Assembly: GCF_030581005.1 (NCBI RefSeq)
Contig: NZ_JAUQSX010000001.1
Location: forward strand, 958,492-1,022,491
From: Hymenobacter mellowenesis
GTDB taxonomy: Bacteria; Bacteroidota; Bacteroidia; Cytophagales; Hymenobacteraceae
Reading direction: 5' to 3'
Length of the DNA stretch: 64,000 nt
The position numbers and the translations under genes were made by a program. Shown here piece after piece: positions 1-8,925 of the stretch; the stretch's first letter is position 1, and the number at the start of each line of letters is the position of its first letter. The notes beneath the pieces were generated by a model. The model made no database searches. It was not told the DNA's origin and saw only the letters and a program-made list of their open reading frames with translations.

Positions 1-2
1 GC

Positions 3-1301
3 TTCAGCGGGGCCAACCGCTTCGGCTACTTCCCGGCCGTGAGTTTGGGCTGGCGCGTGTCGAAGGAAAGCTTCTTCCCGCAGGGCGGCCTGGTGTCGGA
101 CCTGAAGCTGCGCGCCAGCTACGGCGCCAACGGCAACCAGGAAATCTACACCTACCAGCGCTTCTCGCGCTACTCGGTGGGCAACAACTACCAGGGCACG
201 GGCTCGGCCATTCTGGGCGGCATTACCCAGAGCGACATCGGCAACGACGTGCGCTGGGAAACCACCCGGCAGCTCAACGGCGGCATCGACTTTGGTATGT
301 TCAACGGCCGCCTCACCCTCACCCTGGATGCCTACGACAAGCGCACCACCGACCTGCTGCTGGGCGTGACGCTGCCGCAGAGCACCGGCGCCGGCAACCT
401 GAACGTGATTCAGAACGTGGGCAGCATTCAGAACCGGGGCCTGGAATTGGGCTTGGTGACGACCAACGTGCAGGGCAACGACGGGGGCTTTAGCTGGACG
501 ACGAACTTCAACATCACCGGCAACCGCAACAAGGTGCTCGAACTGGGCACCCTGCCCAACGAGAAGGGCGAGCAGGTGCCGCGCACCTTCATCGGCGGCT
601 ACAGCATTCAGCAGGCCGGCCAGCCGCTGGGCGTGTTCTACGGCTACCGGGCGCTGGGCATTGTGCAGTCGGACGCCGAAGGCGCGGCCCTGCCCAAGCA
701 AAACAGCATTGCTCCCAAGGCCGGCGACCTGCGCTTTGAGGACGTGAACGGCGACAAAATCATCAACGACCAGGACCGGGTTATCATTGGCAACCCCAAT
801 CCTAAGGCATTTGCTGGTGTCACCAACAACTTCACCTTCAAAGGCCTCGAGTTGAGCGTATTCTTCCAGAGCAGCTTCGGCAACGACATCTACAACCAGA
901 ACCGGACCATCACCGAAGGCCAGACCACCGCGCTCAACCAGAGCACGGCCGTGCTGAACCGCTGGACGCCTACAAACACCAACACCAACATTCCGCGCGC
1001 CGTGGCCAACGACCCGGCCGGCAACAACCGCGTGTCGACCCGCTTCATCGAGGACGGCTCCTACGTGCGCCTCAAGAACCTGACCCTGGCCTACACCATT
1101 CCCGCCGACATTTCCAAGCGTGCGGCCATCAAGAGCCTGCGCATCTACGGCACAGCCCAAAACCTGGTGACCTGGACCAAATACTCGGGCTACGACCCGG
1201 AGGTGAGCGCCGACCCGTTCTCGACCACCGGTTTCGGCCGCGATTTTGGGGTATACCCGCAGTCGCGCACCTACACCGTGGGGCTCAACGCCACTTTCTA
1301 A
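3..1301 (+). CDS. SusC-like TonB-dependent outer-membrane transporter, C-terminal part (5' end outside window)
   Basis: Outer-membrane beta-barrel that would import oligosaccharides using TonB energy, with the SusD encoded next as its lid. The reading frame is open from the window edge (NRFGYFPAVSLGW is a typical internal SusC segment), so only about 432 C-terminal residues are seen; the start is missing. Family signs are the DLRFEDVNGDKIINDQDR segment, the NPNPKAFAGVTNNFTFKGLE strand pair, the SYVRLKNLTLAYTIP segment and a barrel end with a terminal Phe (TVGLNATF). Only 24 nt separate its stop from the SusD start, so the two are co-transcribed. The substrate cannot be read from this part; the neighbouring GH30/GH5 genes suggest a beta-glucan. 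Confidence 0.95.
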   Translation, partial: FSGANRFGYFPAVSLGWRVSKESFFPQGGLVSDLKLRASYGANGNQEIYTYQRFSRYSVGNNYQGTGSAILGGITQSDIGNDVRWETTRQLNGGIDFGMFNGRLTLTLDAYDKRTTDLLLGVTLPQSTGAGNLNVIQNVGSIQNRGLELGLVTTNVQGNDGGFSWTTNFNITGNRNKVLELGTLPNEKGEQVPRTFIGGYSIQQAGQPLGVFYGYRALGIVQSDAEGAALPKQNSIAPKAGDLRFEDVNGDKIINDQDRVIIGNPNPKAFAGVTNNFTFKGLELSVFFQSSFGNDIYNQNRTITEGQTTALNQSTAVLNRWTPTNTNTNIPRAVANDPAGNNRVSTRFIEDGSYVRLKNLTLAYTIPADISKRAAIKSLRIYGTAQNLVTWTKYSGYDPEVSADPFSTTGFGRDFGVYPQSRTYTVGLNATF

Positions 1302-1325
1302 GCCGCTTTACTCGCTAGAATTCCC

Positions 1326-2816
1326 ATGAAAAAGCTATATATCCTCCCGCTTTGTGCCCTGACGCTGCTGGCCGGCTGCGACTTTCTGAAGAAAGAGCCC
1401 CTCACCAGCATCACGCCCAATAACTTCTTCACTTCGGCCGACGACGCCGAATCGAGCCTCACGGCCGTGTACGACGCCCTGCAGAACACCGGCGCCTACG
1501 GCCAGGACCTGATTGTGATGGGCGAAGCGCCTTCTGACAACGTGACCAGCACCAACGGCGACGTGGCCGCCCTGCAAAACATTGCCTGGACGCCCACGAC
1601 CGGCCAGGTGGGCAGCGTGTTCCGGCAGGCCTATATCGGCGTGAACCGGGCCAACATCGTCATCAAGTACGTGCCCAACGTGGTGATGGACACCGCCCGC
1701 CGCAGCCAGATTGTGGGCGAGGCCCGCTTCATCCGGGCGCTGAACTACTTCAACCTGGTGCGGGCTTTCGGCGGGGTGCCGCTGCGCCTGCTGCCCACCG
1801 AAAGCAGCCAGCCCTCGGAAACCAACCTGCCCCGCGCTTCGGCCGATGCCGTGTACGACCAGGTGGTGAGCGACCTGCAAATTGCCGCCACACGCATGCC
1901 CGCCAGCAACAACAACCGCGCGGGCCGCAACGCCGCCAGCGCCCTGCTGGCCCGTGTGCAGCTCACGCGCCGCAACTGGGCCGCCGCGCAGGCCGCCGCC
2001 CAAACGGTGATTGCCCGCAACGTGCCCTTGAACAACTCCTTCAAGTCGCTATTCCCGGCCGAGAACAAGGGCGCCGAGTCGCTCTTCGAAATCCAATACT
2101 CCGGCACGGCCGACGGCGGCAACATCCTGCCCGACCTGCTGCTGCCCCTGCCCTACGCCACGTACTCGTTTCCGAAATTCAACGTGCCCAGCGCCGAGCT
2201 CATCGCCTTTGCTGACACCGTGAACGACCGCCGCTGGGCCTTCAACGGCGTGCTGTTCAACAGCGCGGGCCGCCTGATTGGTCGCGACCACGTGAGCTAC
2301 CTCGACGCCAAAAACCCGCAAACCAGCGGTGCCAACGCCAACGACCGGGGCCCCTTCGTATTCAAGTGGACCAGCATCGGCAACGGCTTCAACTCCGTCG
2401 ACAACAACTACGTGCTGCGCATGGCCGAAGTGTACCTGGCCTACGCCGAAGCCGCCAACGAGCAAACCGGCCCCAATCAGGACGTGCTCAACAAGCTGAA
2501 CGTGGTGCGCCAGCGCGCCGGCCTCACGGCCCTCACCCTATCCTCGGCCCAGGCCGCGACCAAAACCACGCTGCGCGCCGAAATTGACCGCCAGCGCCGC
2601 CTGGAAATGGCTTTTGAAGGCGAGCGGTGGTGGGATTTGGTACGCTACGCCCGCCACACCCTGGCCGATGGCTCGGCCACGCACACCATCACGGCCCTCG
2701 ACATCATCTCGCGCCGCCGCCAGGGCGGGGCCCGCGACGTGAACTTCCTGCTCTTCCCCATTCCCCTGGCCGAGCTCAACACCAACCCCCAGGCCCAGCA
2801 AAACCCGGGGTTCTAG
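1326..2816 (+). CDS. SusD/RagB-family surface glycan-binding lipoprotein
   Basis: Surface lipoprotein that binds oligosaccharide and delivers it to the SusC partner. The 496-residue protein has a lipobox (LTLLAGC, Cys about residue 17) followed by DFLKKEPLTSITPNNFF, the usual SusD N-terminus. The TPR-like core contains RFIRALNYFNLVRAFGGVPL near residue 140, and the protein ends in the C-terminal SusD domain with ERWWDLVRYAR and the final QQNPGF. Length is normal for the family. It directly follows the truncated SusC. The 238 nt after it hold only a small hairpin repeat, so the GH30 gene may be reached by read-through or may have its own promoter. Confidence 0.95.
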   Translation: MKKLYILPLCALTLLAGCDFLKKEPLTSITPNNFFTSADDAESSLTAVYDALQNTGAYGQDLIVMGEAPSDNVTSTNGDVAALQNIAWTPTTGQVGSVFRQAYIGVNRANIVIKYVPNVVMDTARRSQIVGEARFIRALNYFNLVRAFGGVPLRLLPTESSQPSETNLPRASADAVYDQVVSDLQIAATRMPASNNNRAGRNAASALLARVQLTRRNWAAAQAAAQTVIARNVPLNNSFKSLFPAENKGAESLFEIQYSGTADGGNILPDLLLPLPYATYSFPKFNVPSAELIAFADTVNDRRWAFNGVLFNSAGRLIGRDHVSYLDAKNPQTSGANANDRGPFVFKWTSIGNGFNSVDNNYVLRMAEVYLAYAEAANEQTGPNQDVLNKLNVVRQRAGLTALTLSSAQAATKTTLRAEIDRQRRLEMAFEGERWWDLVRYARHTLADGSATHTITALDIISRRRQGGARDVNFLLFPIPLAELNTNPQAQQNPGF

Positions 2817-2923
2817 CCAAGCTGTCGTTTCGGGGTGGAGGGTGGAAAAAATGGTGGGAACAGTGTTTCCGGTTTTCTGCTCCGGAGCGACATGCTAGGG
2901 CGCTATTGATTTGATGAGGAAAG

Positions 2924-2959
2924 AACCGTCATGCTGAGCGCAGCCGAAGAATGACGGTT
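2924..2959. repeat. Short hairpin derived from the CTGAGCGCAGCCGAAG palindrome family
   Basis: A 9-bp stem (AACCGTCAT/ATGACGGTT) closes on a loop carrying ATGCTGAGCGCAGCCGAAG. The same sequence forms the arms of the long inverted repeats at 11852 and 47127, so this looks like a degenerate or internally deleted copy. It lies between the SusD stop and the first GH30 gene. Confidence 0.6.
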
Positions 2960-3054
2960 TAAATCCCAAGCAGCAGGGCTGGTTTCGGTTCGAGGGCTCA
3001 TCCGGCGTTTGCCGGCTCCTGAATCCAGACCAGCCCTTTTTGCTACTTCCCCCG

Positions 3055-4530
3055 ATGCCTCTTTCTCTTTCCATGCCAATGCCATCTGTTTCTGTTCGTT
3101 GCTGGGGGCTGAGTGCCCTGTTCGCCCTCGCGGTACTACCAGGTTATGGCCAGCAGCGCAGCACCAAAGTCAAAACCAAAACGACGACCAAAACCAGTGC
3201 CCCCGCCCGCATCGACAGCTGGGTGACCACGCCCGACCAGTCGCAGCTGCTACAAATGCAGCCGGCGGGCCTGGCCTTCGGGGCCGGCGCGGCCACGGGC
3301 GCGGTGATTGAGGTGGACGACAGCCAGACCTACCAGACAATGGACGGCTTCGGCTACTGCCTCACCGGGGGGAGCGCCCAGCTGCTGCACGCCATGAGCC
3401 CGGCCAAGCGTGCCGAGCTGCTGCGCGAGCTGTTTGGCACCGGCGAAAAGGCCATCGGCATCAGCTACTTGCGCCTGAGCATCGGGGCTTCGGACCTCGA
3501 TGCGCAGGTGTTCAGCTACGACGACCTGCCCGCCGGCCAGACCGACCCCACGCTGGCCAGGTTCAGCCTGGCGCCCGACGAGCAGCACCTCATTCCGGTG
3601 CTGAAGGAAATTCTGGCCATCAACCCCGCCATCAAGCTCCTGGGTTCGCCCTGGAGCCCGCCGGCCTGGATGAAAACCAACGAAGCCACCAAAGGCGGCT
3701 CGCTCAAGCCGGAATACTACGCGGCGTATGCGCAGTATTTCGTGAAATACCTGCAGGGGATGAAGGCCCAGGGCATTCGCCTCGACGCCATCACGGTGCA
3801 GAACGAGCCGCTGCACCCCGGCAACAACCCCAGCCTGCTGATGCTGGCCGAGCAGCAGGCCGAGTTCATCGGCAAGCACCTGGGGCCGGCCTTCAAGGCG
3901 GCCAAGCTCGATACCAAAATCATTTGCTACGACCACAACGCCGACAAGCCCGAGTACCCGCTCACGGTGCTCGGCAACGCCGAGGCCAACCCCTACGTGG
4001 ATGGCTCGGCCTTTCACCTCTACGGCGGCCCCATTGAGGCCCTGAGCAAGGTGCACGACGCCTACCCCACCAAAAACCTCTACTTCACGGAGCAGTGGGT
4101 GGGCTCGCGCACCAAGTTTGAAGGCAACCTGGGCTGGCACACCAAGAACATGTTCATCGGGGCGCCGCGCAACTGGGCCCGCACTGTGCTGGAGTGGAAC
4201 TTGGCCGCCGACCCCGAGCAGAAACCCTACACGCCCGGCGGCTGCAACCAGTGCCTGGGCGCCATCACCTTGGCCGGCGACGTGGTGACGCGCAACGTGG
4301 CCTACTACACGGTGGCTCAGAGCAGCAAGTTTGTGCGGCCCGGCGCCGTGCGCGTGGGCTCGACCAGCGCGGGCGTGCTGCCCAACGTGGCCTACCGCAC
4401 CCCCACCGGCGGCCACGTGCTGCTGGTGTTCAACGACCAAGCTACGCCCCAAACCTTCAGCCTGCGCCACCAGGGCCGGACGGCCGCCGCCACTTTGCCC
4501 GCGGGCGCAGTGGCCACTTACGTGTGGTAA
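3055..4530 (+). CDS. GH30 glycoside hydrolase, endo-beta-1,6-glucanase-like
   Basis: Secreted retaining glycosidase of 491 residues, (beta/alpha)8 barrel plus beta-sandwich. The ATG at 3055 is chosen because it opens a signal peptide ending near LPGYGQQ; an in-frame TTG lies 15 nt upstream. Visible GH30 landmarks: TMDGFGYCLTGGSA near the start of the barrel, LRLSIGASDLD, LGSPWSPPAWMKTN, acid/base Glu in TVQNEP (about residue 250), and nucleophile Glu in YFTEQW (about residue 346). The combination of GFG.LTGGSA and SIGASDL resembles the Bacteroides beta-1,6-glucanases of subfamily 3 rather than glucosylceramidases; this assignment is from memory of the family. A near-paralogue lies at 5863, with the T9SS protein between them. 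Confidence 0.9.
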   Translation: MPLSLSMPMPSVSVRCWGLSALFALAVLPGYGQQRSTKVKTKTTTKTSAPARIDSWVTTPDQSQLLQMQPAGLAFGAGAATGAVIEVDDSQTYQTMDGFGYCLTGGSAQLLHAMSPAKRAELLRELFGTGEKAIGISYLRLSIGASDLDAQVFSYDDLPAGQTDPTLARFSLAPDEQHLIPVLKEILAINPAIKLLGSPWSPPAWMKTNEATKGGSLKPEYYAAYAQYFVKYLQGMKAQGIRLDAITVQNEPLHPGNNPSLLMLAEQQAEFIGKHLGPAFKAAKLDTKIICYDHNADKPEYPLTVLGNAEANPYVDGSAFHLYGGPIEALSKVHDAYPTKNLYFTEQWVGSRTKFEGNLGWHTKNMFIGAPRNWARTVLEWNLAADPEQKPYTPGGCNQCLGAITLAGDVVTRNVAYYTVAQSSKFVRPGAVRVGSTSAGVLPNVAYRTPTGGHVLLVFNDQATPQTFSLRHQGRTAAATLPAGAVATYVW

Positions 4531-4589
4531 TATCTTTAAAATCAGTCATTCAGTCACCTTTTTCATTTTTAAAACCCCACCAAATTTTC

Positions 4590-5702
4590 ATGAAAAACCT
4601 GTTTACTCTTTCCGCAATCACCGCCTTGGCGCTCAGCTCCTTGGGGGCGCAGGCCCAGTTCACCGTTGATGGCACCCTATCGGCTGGCGAGGTGGGCACG
4701 GGCACCGGCAAGTACCAGCTGCTGGGCACCTACACCAACGCGCACTCGGCCACCGACCGCGGCCTGAAGTCCATTTACATGGGCACCACGTCGACCACGC
4801 TGAACATCATGGTAGTGGCCTCGCCTGAGAAGTCGGACTACAACGCCATGCTCATGTATCTCGACATGCCCAACAAAACCGGTGCGCCGGCCAACGTGGC
4901 CCTGCCGGCCGGCTCCGATAACAGCTCGCAGTTCCGCAGCACGCCCACGCTGGATATGCAGGCCGATTTCGGTTTCCGCCTCACGGCCTCTCCCCTGGGC
5001 GGCAACGACCTGAATGCCTACCACAGCAAGATTGACTACACCCTGCCGCGCAACGGCGCCGGCCAGGCGCCCGACGTGTACCTGGGCTCGACCGACAAGC
5101 AGGGCAACGCCTTCACCGTGACGGACCCCGCCAGCGGCATTGTGGGCGCCAAGGTTTCCTTCAAAACCAGCCCCACGGGCAGCGTGGCCAGCAACACCAC
5201 CACGGGCTGGGAAATTGAATACCCGCTGTCGGTGCTGGGTGGAGCCGTGAACACCAACCTGATTCGGGTGATGGTGGCTTACGTGGGCGACAACGCCGAC
5301 TTCTCGTCGGATGTGCTGCCGCAGATTGCCGGTCAGGTTAACGCGCTGGGCGCCAACCCCAACTTCGCCAACATCGCCGGCAACCAGTTCTACACCTATC
5401 AGGTGGGCACGGGCGTGCTGGCCAGCCGCAACGCCGCGGCTGAGTTGCAAACCTCGGCCTACCCTAACCCCGTGGCCGCCGATAGCCGCCTGGCCTACAC
5501 CGTGCCCGCCGGCGCCCAGCCCGTGACGGTGGAGGTATACAACAGCCTCGGCCAGAAAGCCCTGTCGTTGCTGAACACTACCCAGGCCACCGGCAAGCAC
5601 GAGCTGCCGCTCACGGCCCTGCGCCAGCTGGCGGCTGGTCCTTACGTGGTGATGCTCCGCGTGGGCAGCCAGCAGAGCAGCCACCGGGTAGTTGTCGAAT
5701 AA
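4590..5702 (+). CDS. Secreted T9SS-targeted protein with a possible DOMON/CBM9-like beta-sandwich
   Basis: A 370-residue exported protein. The ATG at 4590 gives a clean signal peptide (SSLGAQAQ); the frame is open further upstream inside the GH30 gene but that part is shadow. Residues 20-270 begin with FTVDGTLSAGEVGTGTGKY and contain WEIEYPLSVLGG, a pattern seen in DOMON/CBM9-like beta-sandwich proteins; I cannot name the exact family. The last about 75 residues (TSAYPNPVAADSRLAY to the terminal SSHRVVVE) form a type A T9SS sorting domain, which directs the protein through the type IX system to the cell surface or outside. It lies between two GH30 genes, so a glycan-binding or display role is likely. 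No catalytic motif is seen. Confidence 0.75.
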   Translation: MKNLFTLSAITALALSSLGAQAQFTVDGTLSAGEVGTGTGKYQLLGTYTNAHSATDRGLKSIYMGTTSTTLNIMVVASPEKSDYNAMLMYLDMPNKTGAPANVALPAGSDNSSQFRSTPTLDMQADFGFRLTASPLGGNDLNAYHSKIDYTLPRNGAGQAPDVYLGSTDKQGNAFTVTDPASGIVGAKVSFKTSPTGSVASNTTTGWEIEYPLSVLGGAVNTNLIRVMVAYVGDNADFSSDVLPQIAGQVNALGANPNFANIAGNQFYTYQVGTGVLASRNAAAELQTSAYPNPVAADSRLAYTVPAGAQPVTVEVYNSLGQKALSLLNTTQATGKHELPLTALRQLAAGPYVVMLRVGSQQSSHRVVVE

Positions 5703-5725
5703 CGCCTGCGCCGTTTGAGCCGGCC

Positions 5726-5806
5726 GAACGTGTACCCCGAAGCTCCGCTTCGGCCCGCGCGACAATCGTTCAACGTCGCCGAAGCAGAGCTTCGGGGTAC
5801 ACGTTC
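5726..5806. repeat. Long inverted repeat, ACCCCGAAGCT stem family, GTTGAACGA loop
   Basis: Arms 5726-5754 and 5778-5806 (29 bp, one mismatch) pair around a loop containing TCGTTCAAC (5766-5774), the reverse complement of GTTGAACGA. The stem sequence recurs at 38671-38755. It lies between the T9SS protein and the second GH30 gene and may act as a terminator or mRNA stabiliser. Confidence 0.85.
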
Positions 5807-5862
5807 TACTGGCTCTGACGGCTTCTAAACTGCACTACCCATCCTTCTTTTCCCCGTTTGTT

Positions 5863-7338
5863 ATGCCTCGGTCCTTTCCCACCCGTTTTTCTTACCCGGC
5901 CGGCCTGCTGCTGGGGTTGTCCTTGCTGCTCGGCAGCTGTAAAAAGGACAACCCCGATACGCCGCCGGTGACGCCGCCCGTCACGCCGCCCACCACGTCG
6001 GGCGCTTCGCAGGTAGCCGTGTGGCTGACTACGCCGGATAAAACGGCCCTCTTCTATCGGCAGCGGACCGGGCTGAGCTTCAACGGCGTGGCCAACGCGG
6101 ACCCCACCATTGCGGTGGACACCACCCAGACCTTCCAAACGATGGACGGCTTCGGCTATACCCTCACCGGCGGCAGCGCTTATGTGATGAGCCAGATGGC
6201 AGCCAGCAACCGGGCAGCACTGATTAAGGAGCTGTTTGCCACCGACAGCACCTCGCTGGGCATTAGCTATTTGCGTGTCAGCATCGGGGCGTCGGATTTG
6301 AGCAGCCAGGTGTATACCTACGACGACTCGGGCACGCCCGACCCCACGCTGGCTCAATTCAGTTTGGCGCCCGACCAGGCCTATTTCATTCCGGTGCTGA
6401 AGGAGATTCTGGCGGTGAACCCGGCCATTAAAATCCTGGGCTCGCCCTGGACGGCTCCCTCTTGGATGAAGTCGAACAACAGCCCCGTGGGCGGCAGCCT
6501 GCAGCCGCAATACTACGCGGCTTATGCCCAGTACTTTGTAAAATACATTCAGGGGATGCAGGCCCAGGGCATTCCCATCGATGCCGTGACGTTGCAAAAC
6601 GAGCCACTGTACGGCGGCAACAACCCCAGCATGGTGATGACCGGCGCCGAGCAGGCCGCCTTCATCAAAAACAACGTGGGCCCGGCCTTTCGGACCGCCG
6701 GCCTCAGCACCAAAATCATTGCCTACGACCACAACCCCGACGCCGACGGGCTAGCCTTCGTGAACACCGTACTCAGCGACCCCGCCGCCAGTGCCTTCAC
6801 CGATGGCTCGGCCTTCCACCTCTACGGCGGCACCATTGGGGCGCTGAACGGGGTGCATACCAGCTTCCCTACTAAAAACATTTACTTCACGGAGCAGTGG
6901 ACGCAGGCGCCCGGCACCACCAGCTTCGCCGGCGACTTGGCCTACCACGTCAACAATCTCGAAATTGGGGCGCCGCGCAACTGGAGCCGCAACGTGCTGG
7001 AGTGGAACCTGGCCAACGACCAGAACTACGGCCCGCACACGCCCGGCGGCTGCACGCAGTGCCTGGGCGCCGTCACCATATCGGGCAATACCGTGACGCG
7101 CAACGTGGCCTACTACACGGTAGCGCATTCCAGCAAGTTTGTGCGGCCGGGCTCGGTACGCGTGGCCACCAACCTGCCCGCCAACCTGCCTAACGTGGCC
7201 TATAAAACCCCCAACGGCAAGCGCGTGCTGGTGGTGTTGAACACCAGCAATACACTACAACCATTTAATATTCAATACAAAGGAAAACTAATCAATACCT
7301 CACTATACGGCGGGTCCGTAGCTACCTTCGTCTGGTAG
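5863..7338 (+). CDS. GH30 glycoside hydrolase lipoprotein, endo-beta-1,6-glucanase-like
   Basis: A 491-residue paralogue of the enzyme at 3055 that is anchored as a lipoprotein: signal peptide, lipobox (LLLGSC, Cys about residue 26), then KKDN and a Pro/Thr-rich linker of repeated TPPV units. The catalytic part keeps all landmarks: TMDGFGYTLTGGSA, LRVSIGASDLS, LGSPWTAPSWMKSN, acid/base Glu in TLQNEP (about residue 247) and nucleophile Glu in YFTEQW (about residue 344). Lipid anchoring suggests action at the cell surface, next to SusC/SusD. The last about 30 codons are noticeably A/T-richer than the rest. Substrate is inferred, as for its paralogue. Confidence 0.9.
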   Translation: MPRSFPTRFSYPAGLLLGLSLLLGSCKKDNPDTPPVTPPVTPPTTSGASQVAVWLTTPDKTALFYRQRTGLSFNGVANADPTIAVDTTQTFQTMDGFGYTLTGGSAYVMSQMAASNRAALIKELFATDSTSLGISYLRVSIGASDLSSQVYTYDDSGTPDPTLAQFSLAPDQAYFIPVLKEILAVNPAIKILGSPWTAPSWMKSNNSPVGGSLQPQYYAAYAQYFVKYIQGMQAQGIPIDAVTLQNEPLYGGNNPSMVMTGAEQAAFIKNNVGPAFRTAGLSTKIIAYDHNPDADGLAFVNTVLSDPAASAFTDGSAFHLYGGTIGALNGVHTSFPTKNIYFTEQWTQAPGTTSFAGDLAYHVNNLEIGAPRNWSRNVLEWNLANDQNYGPHTPGGCTQCLGAVTISGNTVTRNVAYYTVAHSSKFVRPGSVRVATNLPANLPNVAYKTPNGKRVLVVLNTSNTLQPFNIQYKGKLINTSLYGGSVATFVW

Positions 7339-7365
7339 TTGCAGCCGTTCCTTCCCGTTGGTTTC

Positions 7366-8889
7366 ATGGTGTCAGACTTGTTCCGGTGGCTAAGAATTTA
7401 CGTGCTGGCTAGCGGCGCGCCGCTGCTGGCTGCTGGGCAACAGCTTATGCCACCCGCCGCCACCGGGCCTGTTTGCCAGACGCAAGCCGGCCGCCTACAA
7501 GGCACCCGAGAGGCCCGTGGAACACTAGTGTTTCGAGGCGTGGCGTATGCCGAGGCGCCGGTGGGGGCCACCCGTTTCCGGCCGCCCCAGCTGCTGCGGC
7601 CTTGGACCGATGTGCGCCCTGCCACCGCATTCGGTCCGCACGCGCCGCAGAACACCAACAATGCGCCGGCTGGCGAGGAAAACTGTCTCACGCTAAATGT
7701 GTGGACGCCCTCGCTACGCGCCGCCCGCCTCAAGCCCATAGTAGTGTGGGTACACGGCGGCAGCTTCACGGGCGGCTCGGGCGACGACTTTCCGGGGCAG
7801 AATTTTGCCGGGGCCGACAGCCTTGTGGCCGTGAGTATCAACTACCGGCTGGGCAGCTTCGGCTTTTTGCAGCTGGGGAATTTGCTGGGCCCGGAGTACC
7901 GCCAGGCCGGCAACCTGGGCCTGCTCGATGCCGTGGCGGCCCTGCGCTGGGTGCACGCCAACATCGCCGCTTTCGGCGGCGACCCGGGCCGCGTGACAGT
8001 AATGGGCGAGTCGGCCGGGGCCAAGCTGCTGGGTGCGGTTCTGGCTACACCCGCTGCCGATGGCCTTTTCCAGCAGGTCATTCTGGAAAGCGGCGGCACC
8101 CAGGCCGTGCGCGACACTGCCACGGCCGCCACCGTAACCACCCGCCTGCTGGCCGCCCTGGGCCTGCGCCCCGACCAGGCCAAACAGCTCCTGACGCTGC
8201 CCACGGCCGACATCCTGCGCGCGCAGCAGCAAATGACCGCCGGCCCCAATGGCCTGCAGCTGTTCGGGCCGGTGCGGGATGGGCGCATCATCCCAGAGGA
8301 GCCGCTGGCTCACCTGGCCCGCAAGCGGCCGCCGCTGCGAGCCCTGGTAGGCACCAACCGCGACGAAGCCGGCCTGTTCATGGGCTTTTGGCCCGCCCTG
8401 CGCCAGCCCAATGCGGAGGTGCTCACTAACTTGTTCGGGACTAATGGCTCCAGCGTGTGGCAAGCCTATCAGCAAGCCGCCCGCACCCAGCCTGCCGACC
8501 AGGCCTGGCTGCGCACCACCACCGACTACCTCTACCGCCTGGCCTCGTACCGGCTGGTCAGCACGCTGGCCCGCGCCGGCCACGCCGTTTGGCTCTACCG
8601 CTTCGACTACCGCGTGCCCGGCGGCGCGGGCCCGGTGCACGCCCAGGAGCTGGGCTTCGTCTGGAATTCGCTGGGGCCGAAAGCGGCCGGCGTGCCATCG
8701 GCCCAGGAGCTGGCGCGGCAGATGCACCGGCGCTGGGTGAGCTTCATTGCCACCGGCAGCCCCGGCGCGGCGTGGCCAGCCTACGTTACGGCCAAGCCGC
8801 AGGCTCTGGTGTTTGATTCGGTGAGTCGGGCCCAACCGCTCAAGCCGTACGAGGATGCCGCTTTTCCCAATCAGGCTTTTCATCTGTAA
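7366..8889 (+). CDS. Type B carboxylesterase (alpha/beta hydrolase)
   Basis: Secreted serine esterase of 507 residues, the usual size for the para-nitrobenzyl esterase/cholinesterase-like family. The ATG at 7366 is preferred; an in-frame TTG touches the preceding stop at 7338. Landmarks: FRGVAYAEAPVGATRFRPPQ at the N-terminus, ENCLTLNVW, oxyanion-hole HGGSF, nucleophile Ser in GESAGA (about residue 216), acidic partner in NRDEAGLF, and a His in GPVHAQELGFVWNSLG. In this locus it probably removes acyl groups from the glycan so that the GH30/GH5 enzymes can act, but the natural ester is not predictable from sequence. Confidence 0.85.
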   Translation: MVSDLFRWLRIYVLASGAPLLAAGQQLMPPAATGPVCQTQAGRLQGTREARGTLVFRGVAYAEAPVGATRFRPPQLLRPWTDVRPATAFGPHAPQNTNNAPAGEENCLTLNVWTPSLRAARLKPIVVWVHGGSFTGGSGDDFPGQNFAGADSLVAVSINYRLGSFGFLQLGNLLGPEYRQAGNLGLLDAVAALRWVHANIAAFGGDPGRVTVMGESAGAKLLGAVLATPAADGLFQQVILESGGTQAVRDTATAATVTTRLLAALGLRPDQAKQLLTLPTADILRAQQQMTAGPNGLQLFGPVRDGRIIPEEPLAHLARKRPPLRALVGTNRDEAGLFMGFWPALRQPNAEVLTNLFGTNGSSVWQAYQQAARTQPADQAWLRTTTDYLYRLASYRLVSTLARAGHAVWLYRFDYRVPGGAGPVHAQELGFVWNSLGPKAAGVPSAQELARQMHRRWVSFIATGSPGAAWPAYVTAKPQALVFDSVSRAQPLKPYEDAAFPNQAFHL

Positions 8890-8925
8890 TCCTTCCTTTT
8901 TTCGGCGCTTGCGCCAATTCCCACT

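Noticed and set aside
2817..3054. Operator-like sequence upstream of the first GH30 (GGAAAAAATGGTGGGAAC)
   Set aside because: It has AAAATGG but not the CCCC block, no second half-site and no TAnnnTTG at 30 nt.
3250..4470. 406-residue open frame opposite the first GH30
   Set aside because: Shadow of the GH30 gene in GC-rich DNA; no signal, motif or sensible composition.
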